Below are positions 18,073 to 26,606 of a DNA stretch of 64,000 nt, piece after piece. This DNA comes from Chryseobacterium culicis (GTDB taxonomy: Bacteria > Bacteroidota > Bacteroidia > Flavobacteriales > Weeksellaceae). A program made the position numbers and the translations under genes. The notes under the pieces were generated by a model that saw only the letters and a program-made list of their open reading frames with translations, was not told the origin of the DNA and ran no database searches. The DNA lies in assembly GCF_002979755.1 (NCBI RefSeq), contig NZ_PCPP01000001.1, forward strand, positions 652,665 to 716,664. The letters run 5' to 3'. Positions within the stretch are counted from its first letter, which is position 1. Every line of letters begins with the position of its first letter.

Positions 18073-19212
18073 TTATTTTGTAATATCTCTTCCAATAACC
18101 AGTCTCTGGATTTCAGAAGTACCTTCACCGATTGTACAAAGCTTAGAGTCTCTATAGAACTTTTCAGCTGGGAAATCTTTTGTATAACCGTATCCTCCGA
18201 AGATCTGAACAGCATTGTTCGAGATTCTTACACAAGCCTCAGAAGCATATAATTTTGCCATAGCTCCTTCTTTTGTCATTTTTTGTTTTGCGTTTTTAAG
18301 AGTAGAAGCTCTTTGGATAAGAAGTTCAGCAGCGTCAATTTCTGTAGCCATATCTGCTAGCATAAAGTTGATTGCCTGGAAATCTGCAATAGGTTTTCCA
18401 AACTGATGTCTTTCTTTTGCATATTTTAAAGCCGCTTTGTAAGCTCCTCTTGCAGTACCTAAGCTTAGAGCTGCGATAGAAATTCTACCACCGTCCAATA
18501 CTTTCATTGCCTGCTTGAAACCTTCACCTACCTCTCCTAAACGGTGAGAATCCGGTACACGTACATTATCAAAAATTAATTCTGCTGTTTCAGAAGCACG
18601 CATTCCTAATTTATTCTCTTTTTTTCCGGAAGTAAATCCAGGCATTCCTTTTTCTAAAACAAAGGCTGTAGAGTTATTCTTAGCACCTATTTCTCCTGTT
18701 CTAGTCATCACTACGGCAATATCTCCAGAAATAGCATGAGTAATAAAGTTTTTAGCTCCGTTGATAATCCACTCATCACCATCTTTTACCGCGGTAGTAG
18801 ACATTCCTCCTGAATCAGAACCTGTATTGTGTTCTGTAAGTCCCCAAGCTCCGATTACTTTTCCGGATGCCAGCTGAGGAAGCCATCTGTGTCTTTGTTC
18901 TTCATTTCCAAATTCATAAATATGGTTGGTGCAAAGTGAGTTGTGTGCTGCTACAGAAAGACCAATAGATGGGTCAACCTGAGAAATTTCATCCAGAATA
19001 GTAACATACTCATGATAACCTAAGCCAGAACCTCCATATTGTTCAGGTACTACAATTCCCATAAAACCCATCTCACCCAATTGGTGGAATAAGTCTTTTG
19101 GAAATGTTTGGCTTTCATCCCATTCCATAATGTTCGGTCTAATGTTCTTTTCTGCAAATTCTCTAGCCGTTTCCGCTATCATTTTGATGTTGTCAATAGT
19201 CTCTGTATTCAT
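18073..19212 (-). CDS. Acyl-CoA dehydrogenase
   Basis: FAD-dependent acyl-CoA dehydrogenase of 379 aa, acting on fatty or branched-chain acyl-CoA and passing electrons to ETF. Order: N-terminal helical domain; middle beta domain with AWGLTEHNTGSDSGGM near residue 125 and ITHA near 158; C-terminal helical domain with QIFGGYGYTKDFPAEKFYRD near 343-362, where the Glu of FPAEK is at the catalytic base position of short-chain family members, followed by CTIGEGTSEIQ. The start at 19212 is preferred over 19233 because a TAnnTTTG element covers 19231-19238. Pathway (beta-oxidation or branched-chain catabolism) is not decided by the context. Confidence 0.95.
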   Translation of the reverse strand: MNTETIDNIKMIAETAREFAEKNIRPNIMEWDESQTFPKDLFHQLGEMGFMGIVVPEQYGGSGLGYHEYVTILDEISQVDPSIGLSVAAHNSLCTNHIYEFGNEEQRHRWLPQLASGKVIGAWGLTEHNTGSDSGGMSTTAVKDGDEWIINGAKNFITHAISGDIAVVMTRTGEIGAKNNSTAFVLEKGMPGFTSGKKENKLGMRASETAELIFDNVRVPDSHRLGEVGEGFKQAMKVLDGGRISIAALSLGTARGAYKAALKYAKERHQFGKPIADFQAINFMLADMATEIDAAELLIQRASTLKNAKQKMTKEGAMAKLYASEACVRISNNAVQIFGGYGYTKDFPAEKFYRDSKLCTIGEGTSEIQRLVIGRDITK

Positions 19213-19230
19213 ATAATAATAGTTAGTTCC

Positions 19231-19238
19231 CAAAGATA
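19231..19238 (-). promoter_or_regulatory. -7 element of the acyl-CoA dehydrogenase gene
   Basis: The minus strand reads TATCTTTG, an exact TAnnTTTG, 19 nt before the ATG at 19212. It rules out the ATG at 19233. Confidence 0.6.
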
Positions 19239-19402
19239 ACCAAATTGATGGAATGCTAAAGAAAAATTATTTTATTGACAACAGTAAGCGCTAATACATT
19301 TAATTTTCAAATTTTTATATTTTGAAAATTAATACTTTCTTAATAAAATATACAGTCTTTTACGTTTTTTATTTCACTATTTTAGGTTCCAATTTTTAAG
19401 GT

Positions 19403-21316
19403 ATGAAAAAAATTCTACTTCCAATTATTTTGATTTCCTCTTATATTTCTGCTCAGGCTCCTGCGGGATATTATAATGGAACAACTGGGCTGACGGGGTA
19501 TGCCCTGAAATCAAAACTCCACGATATTATTTCAGAAAAAATGGTCAACTGGCATTATAACGATCTTAAAGTGTTATATGGGCAGACTGATCTTGATAAA
19601 TATTATGATCACGATGCATCGAATACTCAATATCTGCTGGATATCTATTCTGAAATTCCTTCGGGACCGGATGCTTATGAATATACAGTGGATCAGATGG
19701 TAGCAGGAGTGAGTATGGAAGGTCAGGGATACAACAGGGAGCACATGATGCCACAAAGTACATTCAGTACAAGTTCCTCAATCAGTGATTATCCCATGTA
19801 TTCGGATCTTAACTTTATTATTCCTGTGGACGGGTATATCAACCAGCGGAGGAGCAATTATCCTTATGGAATAGGAAACAATACGAATCATTATATCTTC
19901 AGCAATACTTCAAGGATCTCCAATGCGGCCATTCCGAATTATCCTTATATAGGAAGAGTTTATGAACCTATTAATGAATTCAAAGGTGATATCGCCAGGA
20001 GTTTATTATATTTTGCGGTTCGATATGAAGGGAAATTAGGCTCATTCAATACGGCTTATACTACATCAGCGAATCTTACTCCTGCTACAGACCAATGTCC
20101 GCTGGATGGAACTGAAGAAAGAGCGGTTGATCTTGCTTATATTGCTATGCTGAAACAGTGGAGTACGGCAGATCCGGTTTCACAAAGGGAAATCGACAGA
20201 AATAATGCCATCTATACAATACAAAAAAACAGAAACCCATTTATCGATCATCCTGAGTGGATTGATATGATCTGGTCCGAAACGCCTGATAGTATTGCCC
20301 CTGCGTCTCCGGGAACACTGGTTTCAACACAGCAGAATGCTTATTTTATTAATTTAAACTGGACTGCTGCTCCTGATGCTGATATTTTAGGATACAGGAT
20401 TTATATGAACGGATCCACAACACCTGTTGCTGTTACAAAGGGAACTTCTATAAGCATTGACCATCTGAATCCTTCAACAACTTATACTTTTACAGTGAAA
20501 GCTTTTGATAAAGCCTATCTGGAATCCCCGTTCAGTAATATGATCACCACTTCAACGATTGCTTCTGATTCATATGCTCCGGATCTTATGATTACAAAAT
20601 ATATTTCCGGAACGAATACGGAATTCATTAAGAATAATGCATTGGAAATCGTTAATAAAACAGGGCATGAAGTTAATTTAAATAATTACAGAATCAATAT
20701 TCAGTTTAAAAACAATACTTCCGGAGCGATCTATAATGGAGATACTTATGAATTAGAGGGCAAAGTAGGAAACAATGAAACGTTTGTGATTTTGAATCCA
20801 AAAGGTACTTTGTCGTGTTTTACCAGTAATGAGGCGAAATTTGTAACAGCTTCTGATCCTCTGATGTTTGCAGGAGAAAATTATGTAGAGCTTGCTTATA
20901 ATAAGACCGTAACTGTGGATGCTATCGGGATAAAATACAGCCTCAATAATAACGGAAATGTATCTTTATATAGAAAGAGTACTGTCAGTCAACCCACCAG
21001 TACATTTAGTATAGGTGAATGGGATTCTTATCCGTCCAATTACTGCCAGAACCTGGGCGGCACATTGTCTACTGCAGAATTGATTGCGGAAAACAATGAA
21101 TTTACGATTTATCCGAACCCTGTTTCTGATCATCTGTATGTAAATGGAGAAAGGGAAAAAGTAAAAATGGCTCAGATTATAGATCTTTCCGGAAAAGTGA
21201 TCTATTCGGAGAAAGATCCTTTCAGATATAAGAAAAGTATTCCGGTGACGGGAATTCCTGCGGGTGTATATTTCTTAAAACTTGATGAAAAAGCCCATCA
21301 GTTTATTAAAAGGTAA
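19403..21316 (+). CDS. Secreted endonuclease I-family nuclease, T9SS cargo
   Basis: A 637-aa exported nuclease. Order: signal peptide (1-18, ends SYISAQ); endonuclease I (NucM/EndA-type His-Me finger) domain, about 25-275, with the active-site stretch YNREHMMPQS near residue 108 and SDLNFIIP near 133; fibronectin type III domain (about 296-385); a lamin-tail-like beta domain (about 391-515, LEIVNKTGHEVNLNNYRI); and a T9SS type A sorting domain (about 555-637, FTIYPNPVSDHLYV). It probably degrades extracellular DNA or RNA outside the cell. Single-gene unit ending before a hairpin at 21353. Confidence 0.93.
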   Translation: MKKILLPIILISSYISAQAPAGYYNGTTGLTGYALKSKLHDIISEKMVNWHYNDLKVLYGQTDLDKYYDHDASNTQYLLDIYSEIPSGPDAYEYTVDQMVAGVSMEGQGYNREHMMPQSTFSTSSSISDYPMYSDLNFIIPVDGYINQRRSNYPYGIGNNTNHYIFSNTSRISNAAIPNYPYIGRVYEPINEFKGDIARSLLYFAVRYEGKLGSFNTAYTTSANLTPATDQCPLDGTEERAVDLAYIAMLKQWSTADPVSQREIDRNNAIYTIQKNRNPFIDHPEWIDMIWSETPDSIAPASPGTLVSTQQNAYFINLNWTAAPDADILGYRIYMNGSTTPVAVTKGTSISIDHLNPSTTYTFTVKAFDKAYLESPFSNMITTSTIASDSYAPDLMITKYISGTNTEFIKNNALEIVNKTGHEVNLNNYRINIQFKNNTSGAIYNGDTYELEGKVGNNETFVILNPKGTLSCFTSNEAKFVTASDPLMFAGENYVELAYNKTVTVDAIGIKYSLNNNGNVSLYRKSTVSQPTSTFSIGEWDSYPSNYCQNLGGTLSTAELIAENNEFTIYPNPVSDHLYVNGEREKVKMAQIIDLSGKVIYSEKDPFRYKKSIPVTGIPAGVYFLKLDEKAHQFIKR

Positions 21317-21352
21317 CAATTGTAAAACCTAAATCCTTTTAGTAACAAACCT

Positions 21353-21389
21353 AAACCTCACAGGTTTTAAAAATCTGTGAGGTTTTATT
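21353..21389 (+). terminator. Terminator of the endonuclease gene
   Basis: 11-bp perfect stem AAACCTCACAG/CTGTGAGGTTT with an 11-nt loop, followed by a T-rich tract. The 'aaacctcacag' hairpin is also a common dispersed palindrome in flavobacteria, so it may be both. Confidence 0.8.
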
Positions 21390-21437
21390 TTTTAATAGAG
21401 TTGATGAGATTGCTTCGCTTTGCTCGCAATGACTGTT

Positions 21438-21546
21438 TAGCCCTGATAGAAGCGGTTACCCCGGAGCATGGGTTGGAAGAGTTGGAGGGTTAAGGGGCTG
21501 GGATAGCTTGGTGCGAGGAGTATGAGTGGATAGCAGGAATAGCTTC
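21438..21546 (+). ncRNA. Structured RNA candidate (Flavo-1-like)
   Basis: A G-rich island in A/T-rich DNA. It opens with TAGCCCTGATAGAAGCGG (21438-21455) and closes with GTGGATAGCAGGAATAGCTT (from 21526). CCTG/CAGG and GAAGC/GCTTC in the two ends can pair. The paired end-blocks with a variable middle match a sequence class I recall as widespread between genes of flavobacteria and probably corresponding to the Flavo-1 motif; this is from memory, and the usual inner ATCC...GATA stem is not obvious here. No ORF. Confidence 0.4.
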
Positions 21547-21677
21547 TTGCCTAAAAAAAGGTAAAAAAGTAGAGTTAAACTTAATGTAATAATAAAATTT
21601 TCAACTGATTTTTGTTTTTTCTTAATTTTGTCATTTAATATAAACCCTTCAAAACCTTATGTTTACTGCATCATTGA

Positions 21678-21755
21678 TATAAGCTGATTCGCTAATAATC
21701 AATATCTATAAGTGTTTCTGCTTATATTTTTTATATATAAGTAATTATGCTTATA
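21678..21755 (+). promoter_or_regulatory. Three phased palindromic operators upstream of satD
   Basis: Three 20-bp sites of form TATAAG-N8-CTTATA start at 21678, 21707 and 21736, exactly 29 bp apart. The second and third are perfect in both arms; the first ends CTAATA (one mismatch). The third overlaps the -7 element of satD. The SatD-family protein encoded just downstream has a C-terminal winged-helix-like segment, so autoregulation is the simplest reading (inference). Confidence 0.7.
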
Positions 21756-21759
21756 TTTG
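21752..21759 (+). promoter_or_regulatory. -7 element of satD
   Basis: TATATTTG, an exact TAnnTTTG, ends 4 nt before the ATG at 21764, so the transcript should be leaderless or nearly so. It shares bases with the third palindrome. Confidence 0.65.
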
Positions 21760-21763
21760 CAGT

Positions 21764-22369
21764 ATGATAGCGGTCATTACCGGTGATATTATAAATTCAC
21801 AGCATGCGGATACTGAAGTTTGGATTACCAGGCTTAAACATCTTCTCGAAAAATGGGGAAGCGCTCCTGACACATGGGAAATCTACAGAGGAGATGAGTT
21901 CCAGTTCAAATGCAAAATTGATGACGTTTTCTGGCGTTTTCTAGCCATAAAATCTCTTATTAAAAGCCTGGAAAATTTGGATGTAAGGATGGCCATAGGT
22001 ATTGGTGAAGAAAGTTTCTCTTCTGAGAAAATCACCGAATCTAATGGTACAGCTTATGTAAATTCCGGAAGATTGCTTAATGATCTTAAAAATGACGGGC
22101 ATACCGTTGCCATTAAAACCTCCAGTGATCCGGTTGACAGAGATCTTAATATTCTGTTGAAATGGTCTTCCAAGGACTTTGATAACTGGACCATGGCTAC
22201 AGCAGAGATTATTCATGAGATGATCATGAATCAGGATATCACTCAGGAAGATCTTGCTAAGAGATTTGCTATTTCACAGTCTTCGGTAAGCCAGAGACTG
22301 AAGCGAGCCAACTATGAGCTCATCGTGGAGACCAATCAGTATTTCAGAAAGAAAATCTCAGAATTGTAA
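21764..22369 (+). CDS. SatD-family protein with C-terminal HTH
   Basis: A 201-aa protein of the SatD family (named from the Streptococcus satCDE locus). The N-terminal part MIAVITGDIINSQ (1-13), YRGDEFQFK near 45 and MAIGIGEE near 73 is typical and resembles a nucleotidyl-cyclase-like fold. The C-terminus (about 158-195, DLAKRFAISQSSVSQRLKRA) is a clear helix-turn-helix. Its biochemical function is unknown. It is 2 nt from the DUF3307 gene, so the two are translationally linked, and three operator-like palindromes with a leaderless promoter lie upstream. Confidence 0.88.
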   Translation: MIAVITGDIINSQHADTEVWITRLKHLLEKWGSAPDTWEIYRGDEFQFKCKIDDVFWRFLAIKSLIKSLENLDVRMAIGIGEESFSSEKITESNGTAYVNSGRLLNDLKNDGHTVAIKTSSDPVDRDLNILLKWSSKDFDNWTMATAEIIHEMIMNQDITQEDLAKRFAISQSSVSQRLKRANYELIVETNQYFRKKISEL

Positions 22370-22371
22370 GC

Positions 22372-23067
22372 ATGATCTTTATCAAACTCATATTGGCACA
22401 TCTACTTGGAGATTTTATACTTCAGCCAAATTCATGGGTTGCGGATAAGGAGAACTATAAACTAAAAAGTAAGTTTTTATACTTTCATATTCTGATTCAC
22501 ACGGGTTTAAGTCTTCTCTTTCTTTGGGATCTTCAGCTGTGGTGGGTCGCCGTTTTAGTAGGAGTTACTCACTTCATTATTGATGCAGCAAAACTTACAT
22601 TTCAGAATGTAAAGACTAAAAAAAGATGGTTTTTTATTGATCAGCTGCTGCATGTTTTGGTGATTGCCGGAGTTTCCTTTTATTTTCAGGAATTCAGCTT
22701 CAGCTTTTTACAGAATCAGGAGTTTTTAAAAATCATCATGGCAGCATTGTTTCTGACAACACCTGCTTCTATTTTTATTAAAATCTTACTGTCATCCTGG
22801 ACCCCTGCTCCGGATGGCGCCAACACTATTCAAACCGAATCTTTATCAAGTGCCGGAAAATATATCGGAATTTTAGAACGTCTGCTGGTTTTCACTTTTA
22901 TTATGGTGAATCACTGGGAAGGCGTAGGTTTCATGGTAGCTGCCAAATCTGTTTTCAGGTTCAGCGACCTTGCACAGGCAAAACAGAGAAAACTTACAGA
23001 ATATGTATTAATTGGTACACTGCTAAGTTTTGGACTGGCTGTCTTAACAGGAATAATAATAAAATAA
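22372..23067 (+). CDS. DUF3307 membrane protein
   Basis: A 231-aa integral membrane protein with about six hydrophobic segments. The N-terminal DUF3307 signature is visible as LILAHLLGDFILQPNSWVADKE (start of protein), followed by HILIHTGLSLLFLW and GVTHFIIDAAK near 65, a set of intramembrane His/Asp residues (HLLGD, HxxxH, HFIID) that could bind a ligand or metal. Function unknown. It begins 2 nt after satD, so the two products probably act together. Confidence 0.87.
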   Translation: MIFIKLILAHLLGDFILQPNSWVADKENYKLKSKFLYFHILIHTGLSLLFLWDLQLWWVAVLVGVTHFIIDAAKLTFQNVKTKKRWFFIDQLLHVLVIAGVSFYFQEFSFSFLQNQEFLKIIMAALFLTTPASIFIKILLSSWTPAPDGANTIQTESLSSAGKYIGILERLLVFTFIMVNHWEGVGFMVAAKSVFRFSDLAQAKQRKLTEYVLIGTLLSFGLAVLTGIIIK

Positions 23068-23103
23068 ATCAATAAATCTAACTACAATTTAGAAAGTAAA
23101 ATT

Positions 23104-23826
23104 ATGAGTCAAAAGAAAGAAATGTTGTACGAGGGGAAAGCAAAACAGGTATTTGCAACCGATAATCCTGATGAAGTAGTAGTACGTTTCAAAGACGATG
23201 CTACAGCATTTAACGCTCAAAAGAAAGGTCAGGTTGATCTGAAGGGTGAAATGAACAACGCGATCACAACCCTTATTTTTGAATACTTAAATGAAAAAGG
23301 AATCAAAACTCATTTCATCAAACAATTGGACGAAAGAGAGCAGTTGGTAAGAAAAGTATCTATCATTCCTTTGGAAATGGTCGTAAGAAACTATTCTGCA
23401 GGAAGCATGGCACAAAGATTAGGAGTGGAAGAAGGAATTAAATCTCCGGTAACCATCTTCGATATCTGCTACAAAAAAGATGAGTTGGGAGATCCGCTTA
23501 TCAATGACCACCATGCCGTTTTCTTAGGAGCAGCTACTTATGAAGAGCTTGACGAAATGTATGAGCTGACTTCAGATATCAACGAAATCCTTATTGACCT
23601 GTTTGACAAAATCAATATCATCCTGGTAGATTTCAAAATCGAATTGGGTAAAACTTCAGACGGTGAAATTATCCTTGCAGATGAAATCTCTCCTGATACT
23701 TGCAGACTTTGGGATAAAGATACCATGAAGAAATTAGACAAAGACAGATTCAGAAGAGACTTAGGAGAAGTTACTGAGGCTTATGTTGAAATCTACAACC
23801 GTCTTAAAAATCTTTTACAGAAATAA
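23104..23826 (+). CDS. purC: SAICAR synthetase
   Basis: Phosphoribosylaminoimidazole-succinocarboxamide synthase, 240 aa, the usual bacterial length. It joins CAIR and aspartate with ATP in purine synthesis. Motifs: [12 protein letters not shown] near residue 8 (ATP-binding), [15 protein letters not shown] near 91, and [14 protein letters not shown] near 191. purF follows 98 bp downstream in the same direction across an A/T-rich gap with imperfect repeats; the pair may share a transcript. Confidence 0.97.
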   Translation: MSQKKEMLYEGKAKQVFATDNPDEVVVRFKDDATAFNAQKKGQVDLKGEMNNAITTLIFEYLNEKGIKTHFIKQLDEREQLVRKVSIIPLEMVVRNYSAGSMAQRLGVEEGIKSPVTIFDICYKKDELGDPLINDHHAVFLGAATYEELDEMYELTSDINEILIDLFDKINIILVDFKIELGKTSDGEIILADEISPDTCRLWDKDTMKKLDKDRFRRDLGEVTEAYVEIYNRLKNLLQK

Positions 23827-23924
23827 GATTTAATTTATTTAAAGATTGAATCATTTAAAAATTAAACTTTCAGTAATCTTTTAATCATTAAATTTTTTAA
23901 TCTTTTAATTTAGAAAAAATAGAA

Positions 23925-25424
23925 ATGAAAAGTTTAGACATTCATAAAAGTGAATATTTAAAACAGTTTGAGACCCAGACTTACGGAAGGAATCTTTTCA
24001 GAACTCAGGAAGAGGAAAGACTGGATGCTCCCAATGAAGAGTGTGGGATCTTCGGATTGTATTCGGATAATGATCTGGATACTTTCTCTCTTTCACAATT
24101 TGGGCTTTTTGCTTTACAGCACAGAGGTCAGGAGGCTTGTGGGATTTCCGTTTTAAAAGATGGAAGAATCACAAATATGAAAGACGAAGGACTGGTTTTG
24201 GATGTTTATAAAGAAATTCAGGAACCTGAAACTTTTATGGGAAATTCTGCAATCGGGCATACCCGTTATACTACTGCAGGAGATAAAAAGAAATATAACT
24301 TCCAGCCATTTTTCGCGAAAAACGAATATGACCAGATTATACTTTCTATAGCACACAACGGTAACCTTACCAATGCAAAAGAATTAAAAACAGAATTAGA
24401 GGCTGAAGGCGTAGTTTTCAGAGCTACTTCCGATTCTGAGGTGATCCTGAGACTGATCCAGAAAAACCTTGATTTAGGTCTTCGTGGAGCCATTAAAGCT
24501 ACCATGGAAAAAATTGAAGGAGCCTATTCTGTTGTAGGGATGACCAGAAACAAATTCTTTGCATTCAGAGACTTCAACGGAATCCGTCCATTGGTGTTAG
24601 GAGCTATCGACGAAAGATCTTACGTGGTTGCTTCAGAATCTGTTGCACTGGATGCGGTAGGAGCTCAATATGTACGTGATATCCTTCCTGGTGAGATCAT
24701 TTATACCAATGAAAACGAACCTGGAAAACTTCATTCTTATATGATGGATGAAGCGAAAGGAAAGCAGAGAATCTGTTCTTTTGAATATATTTATTTTGCA
24801 AGACCTGACTCTACATTGGAAAATATCAATGTATATGAAATCAGAGAAAAATCGGGGGAGAAAATCTGGGAACAGGCTCCTGTAGATGCTGATTTGGTTA
24901 TCGGTGTTCCGGATTCCGGAGTTCCTGCCGCCATTGGTTTCTCTAAGGCTTCAGGAATACCTTTCCGCCCTGTTTTAATCAAAAACAGATATATCGGAAG
25001 AAGTTTCATCGTTCCTACACAGGAAATGAGAGAAAGGGTAGTGAACCTTAAGCTAAACCCAATTATCTCGGAGATGAAAGATAAGAGAGTGGTAATCATT
25101 GATGACTCTATCGTTCGTGGAACTACCTCTAAAAGACTGGTTAAAATTTTAAAAGATGCAGGGGTGAAAGAGATCCACTTCAGAAGTGTTTCTCCACCTA
25201 TTATTGCACCATGTTATCTGGGAATTGATACGCCGTCTAAAGATGATCTGATCTCTGCAAATATGTCTACAGAACAACTTAAAAACTATCTGGGAGTAGA
25301 CTCTTTAGAATTTTTAAGTATTGATAATCTGAAAACTATTTTAGGATCTGCTAATCACTGTTTCGGATGCTTTACTGAAGAATATCCTGTAGGAAAAGGA
25401 GAAGAGGTAGATTTATTCAATTAA
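23925..25424 (+). CDS. purF: Amidophosphoribosyltransferase
   Basis: Commits PRPP to purine synthesis by forming phosphoribosylamine from glutamine. 499 aa. The Ntn-hydrolase glutaminase nucleophile is the Cys of EECGIFG near residue 39, preceded by a propeptide-like segment, as in the B. subtilis-type enzyme. Glutaminase loop GHTRYTTAG near 109; PRPP-site motif VVIIDDSIVRGTT near 388; and cysteines in ANHCFGCF near 483 that, with others, could hold an Fe-S cluster as in the B. subtilis group. Followed by a terminator at 25451-25480. Confidence 0.97.
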   Translation: MKSLDIHKSEYLKQFETQTYGRNLFRTQEEERLDAPNEECGIFGLYSDNDLDTFSLSQFGLFALQHRGQEACGISVLKDGRITNMKDEGLVLDVYKEIQEPETFMGNSAIGHTRYTTAGDKKKYNFQPFFAKNEYDQIILSIAHNGNLTNAKELKTELEAEGVVFRATSDSEVILRLIQKNLDLGLRGAIKATMEKIEGAYSVVGMTRNKFFAFRDFNGIRPLVLGAIDERSYVVASESVALDAVGAQYVRDILPGEIIYTNENEPGKLHSYMMDEAKGKQRICSFEYIYFARPDSTLENINVYEIREKSGEKIWEQAPVDADLVIGVPDSGVPAAIGFSKASGIPFRPVLIKNRYIGRSFIVPTQEMRERVVNLKLNPIISEMKDKRVVIIDDSIVRGTTSKRLVKILKDAGVKEIHFRSVSPPIIAPCYLGIDTPSKDDLISANMSTEQLKNYLGVDSLEFLSIDNLKTILGSANHCFGCFTEEYPVGKGEEVDLFN

Positions 25425-25450
25425 TCTCTTTATTGAAATAGTAAAAATAG

Positions 25451-25480
25451 AAGACCTGGGTTAATAGCCCGGGTCTTTTG
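25451..25480 (+). terminator. Terminator of purF
   Basis: 10-bp stem AAGACCTGGG/CCCGGGTCTT with one U-G pair on the plus strand, 7-nt loop, then TTTTGTTTT. Confidence 0.85.
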
Positions 25481-25538
25481 TTTTATAAATGTAGCAAAAG
25501 CTTAATATTCCTGTATTATACAGTATATAATGGAATTT

Positions 25539-25546
25539 TAATTTTG
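25539..25546 (+). promoter_or_regulatory. -7 element of the glycerophosphodiesterase gene
   Basis: TAATTTTG, an exact TAnnTTTG, 20 nt before the ATG at 25567. Confidence 0.5.
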
Positions 25547-25566
25547 TCAGAATAAAACGTCAGGAT

Positions 25567-26514
25567 ATGAAAAACGCATTTTTTACGGGTATTTTTCTGG
25601 TATTTGCCCAACTTTATTCTTCACAGTCATTCGATAAGCAGGCACATCGGGGAGGAAAATCACTTTACCCCGAAAACACAATTCCGGCAATGAAGAATGC
25701 CCTAAAAATGAATGTTACAACCCTTGAAATGGATTTGGCTATAACGAAAGACAAAAAGGTTATTCTTTCTCATGATGCTTTTCTGTCTCCTGAACTTATT
25801 ACAAAGCCAGATGGAACTTATATCCCCAAAGACTCAGGTTTTTACTACAAAATTTATGAAATGCCCTATGCAAAGATTAAAACATTTGATGCAGGCTTAA
25901 AAAAATTGAATAACTATCCGGACCAAAAGAAAATGAAGGTTCAAAAACCTCTCTTTTCGGATGTTATAGATGCTTGTGAAACCTATGCCCGCGAATTGAA
26001 GAGACCACTGCCTTTTTATAATATAGAAACAAAAACACGCCCTTTCTCTGACAATATTTTCCATCCGGAACCCAAAGAATTTGTAGATCTGATGATGAAG
26101 ATTATTGTAGAAAAAAAGATTCAGGACAGAGTTATTATCCAGTCTTTTGACCCCAGAACGCTGGAAATTATTCATAAAGAATATCCTAAGGTGATGACTG
26201 CTTTACTGGTAGAAAAAGTAGATGATAAAAAGCTGGCTCAGCAACAGGCTTATTTTAAAAATATTCCGGTAGAAAAGTTCAAAATGTATCCCAATCATCT
26301 GAGTGGAGTAGCCGGAGATATGAAGTTTCTGAGCTTTACTCCTACTATTTATAGCCCTGAACATAATCTTGTGACCCCACAATTAGTACAGGAATGCCAT
26401 TCATTGGGCATGAAAGTAATCCCATGGACTGTGAATACCAAAGAAAGACTGAAAGAATTAAAAGATATGGGAATAGACGGCGTTATCAGTGATGATCCCA
26501 GAATATTCGAATAA
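25567..26514 (+). CDS. Exported glycerophosphodiester phosphodiesterase
   Basis: A 315-aa GDPD-family enzyme with a signal peptide (about 1-19, ends QLYSSQS). Catalytic pattern: HRGGKSLYPENTIPA near residue 27 (HR and the metal-binding PEN), EMDLAITKDKKVILSHD near 56 (ExD...HD), and the C-terminal VIPWTVNTKERLKELKDMGIDGVISDDP, all typical of GlpQ-type enzymes that split glycerophosphodiesters to glycerol-3-phosphate and an alcohol. It should act in the periplasm. Single-gene unit with its own promoter element and terminator. Confidence 0.93.
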   Translation: MKNAFFTGIFLVFAQLYSSQSFDKQAHRGGKSLYPENTIPAMKNALKMNVTTLEMDLAITKDKKVILSHDAFLSPELITKPDGTYIPKDSGFYYKIYEMPYAKIKTFDAGLKKLNNYPDQKKMKVQKPLFSDVIDACETYARELKRPLPFYNIETKTRPFSDNIFHPEPKEFVDLMMKIIVEKKIQDRVIIQSFDPRTLEIIHKEYPKVMTALLVEKVDDKKLAQQQAYFKNIPVEKFKMYPNHLSGVAGDMKFLSFTPTIYSPEHNLVTPQLVQECHSLGMKVIPWTVNTKERLKELKDMGIDGVISDDPRIFE

Positions 26515-26528
26515 CCATTCTTACATAT

Positions 26529-26565
26529 AAATAGCCGGAAGAAATTCTTCCGGCTATTTTATACG
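26529..26565 (+). terminator. Terminator between the glpQ-like gene and the beta-barrel array
   Basis: A near-perfect hairpin AAATAGCCGGAAGA/TCTTCCGGCTATTT with a very short loop and T-rich flanks. Usable in both directions between the convergent genes at 26514 and 26607. Confidence 0.85.
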
Positions 26566-26606
26566 TGCAGATAACTGCACTAGGGTTAAAAAATTGGTTC
26601 TTTTGA

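Larger units (their letters stand above)
21317..21763. other. Intergenic region with terminator, structured RNA candidate and satD operators
   Basis: 447 bp without an ORF. In order: a terminator-like hairpin (21353-21389), a short palindromic word block ATTGC...GCAAT (21409-21430), a G-rich structured RNA candidate (21438-21546), an A/T-rich stretch, and the satD operator array with promoter (21678-21760). Confidence 0.7.

Noticed and set aside
23827..23924. A/T-rich repeat between purC and purF as a regulatory hairpin or purine riboswitch.
   Set aside because: Imperfect AAAGATT/AATCTTT words only; no purine riboswitch core (no conserved three-way junction loops) could be recognised.
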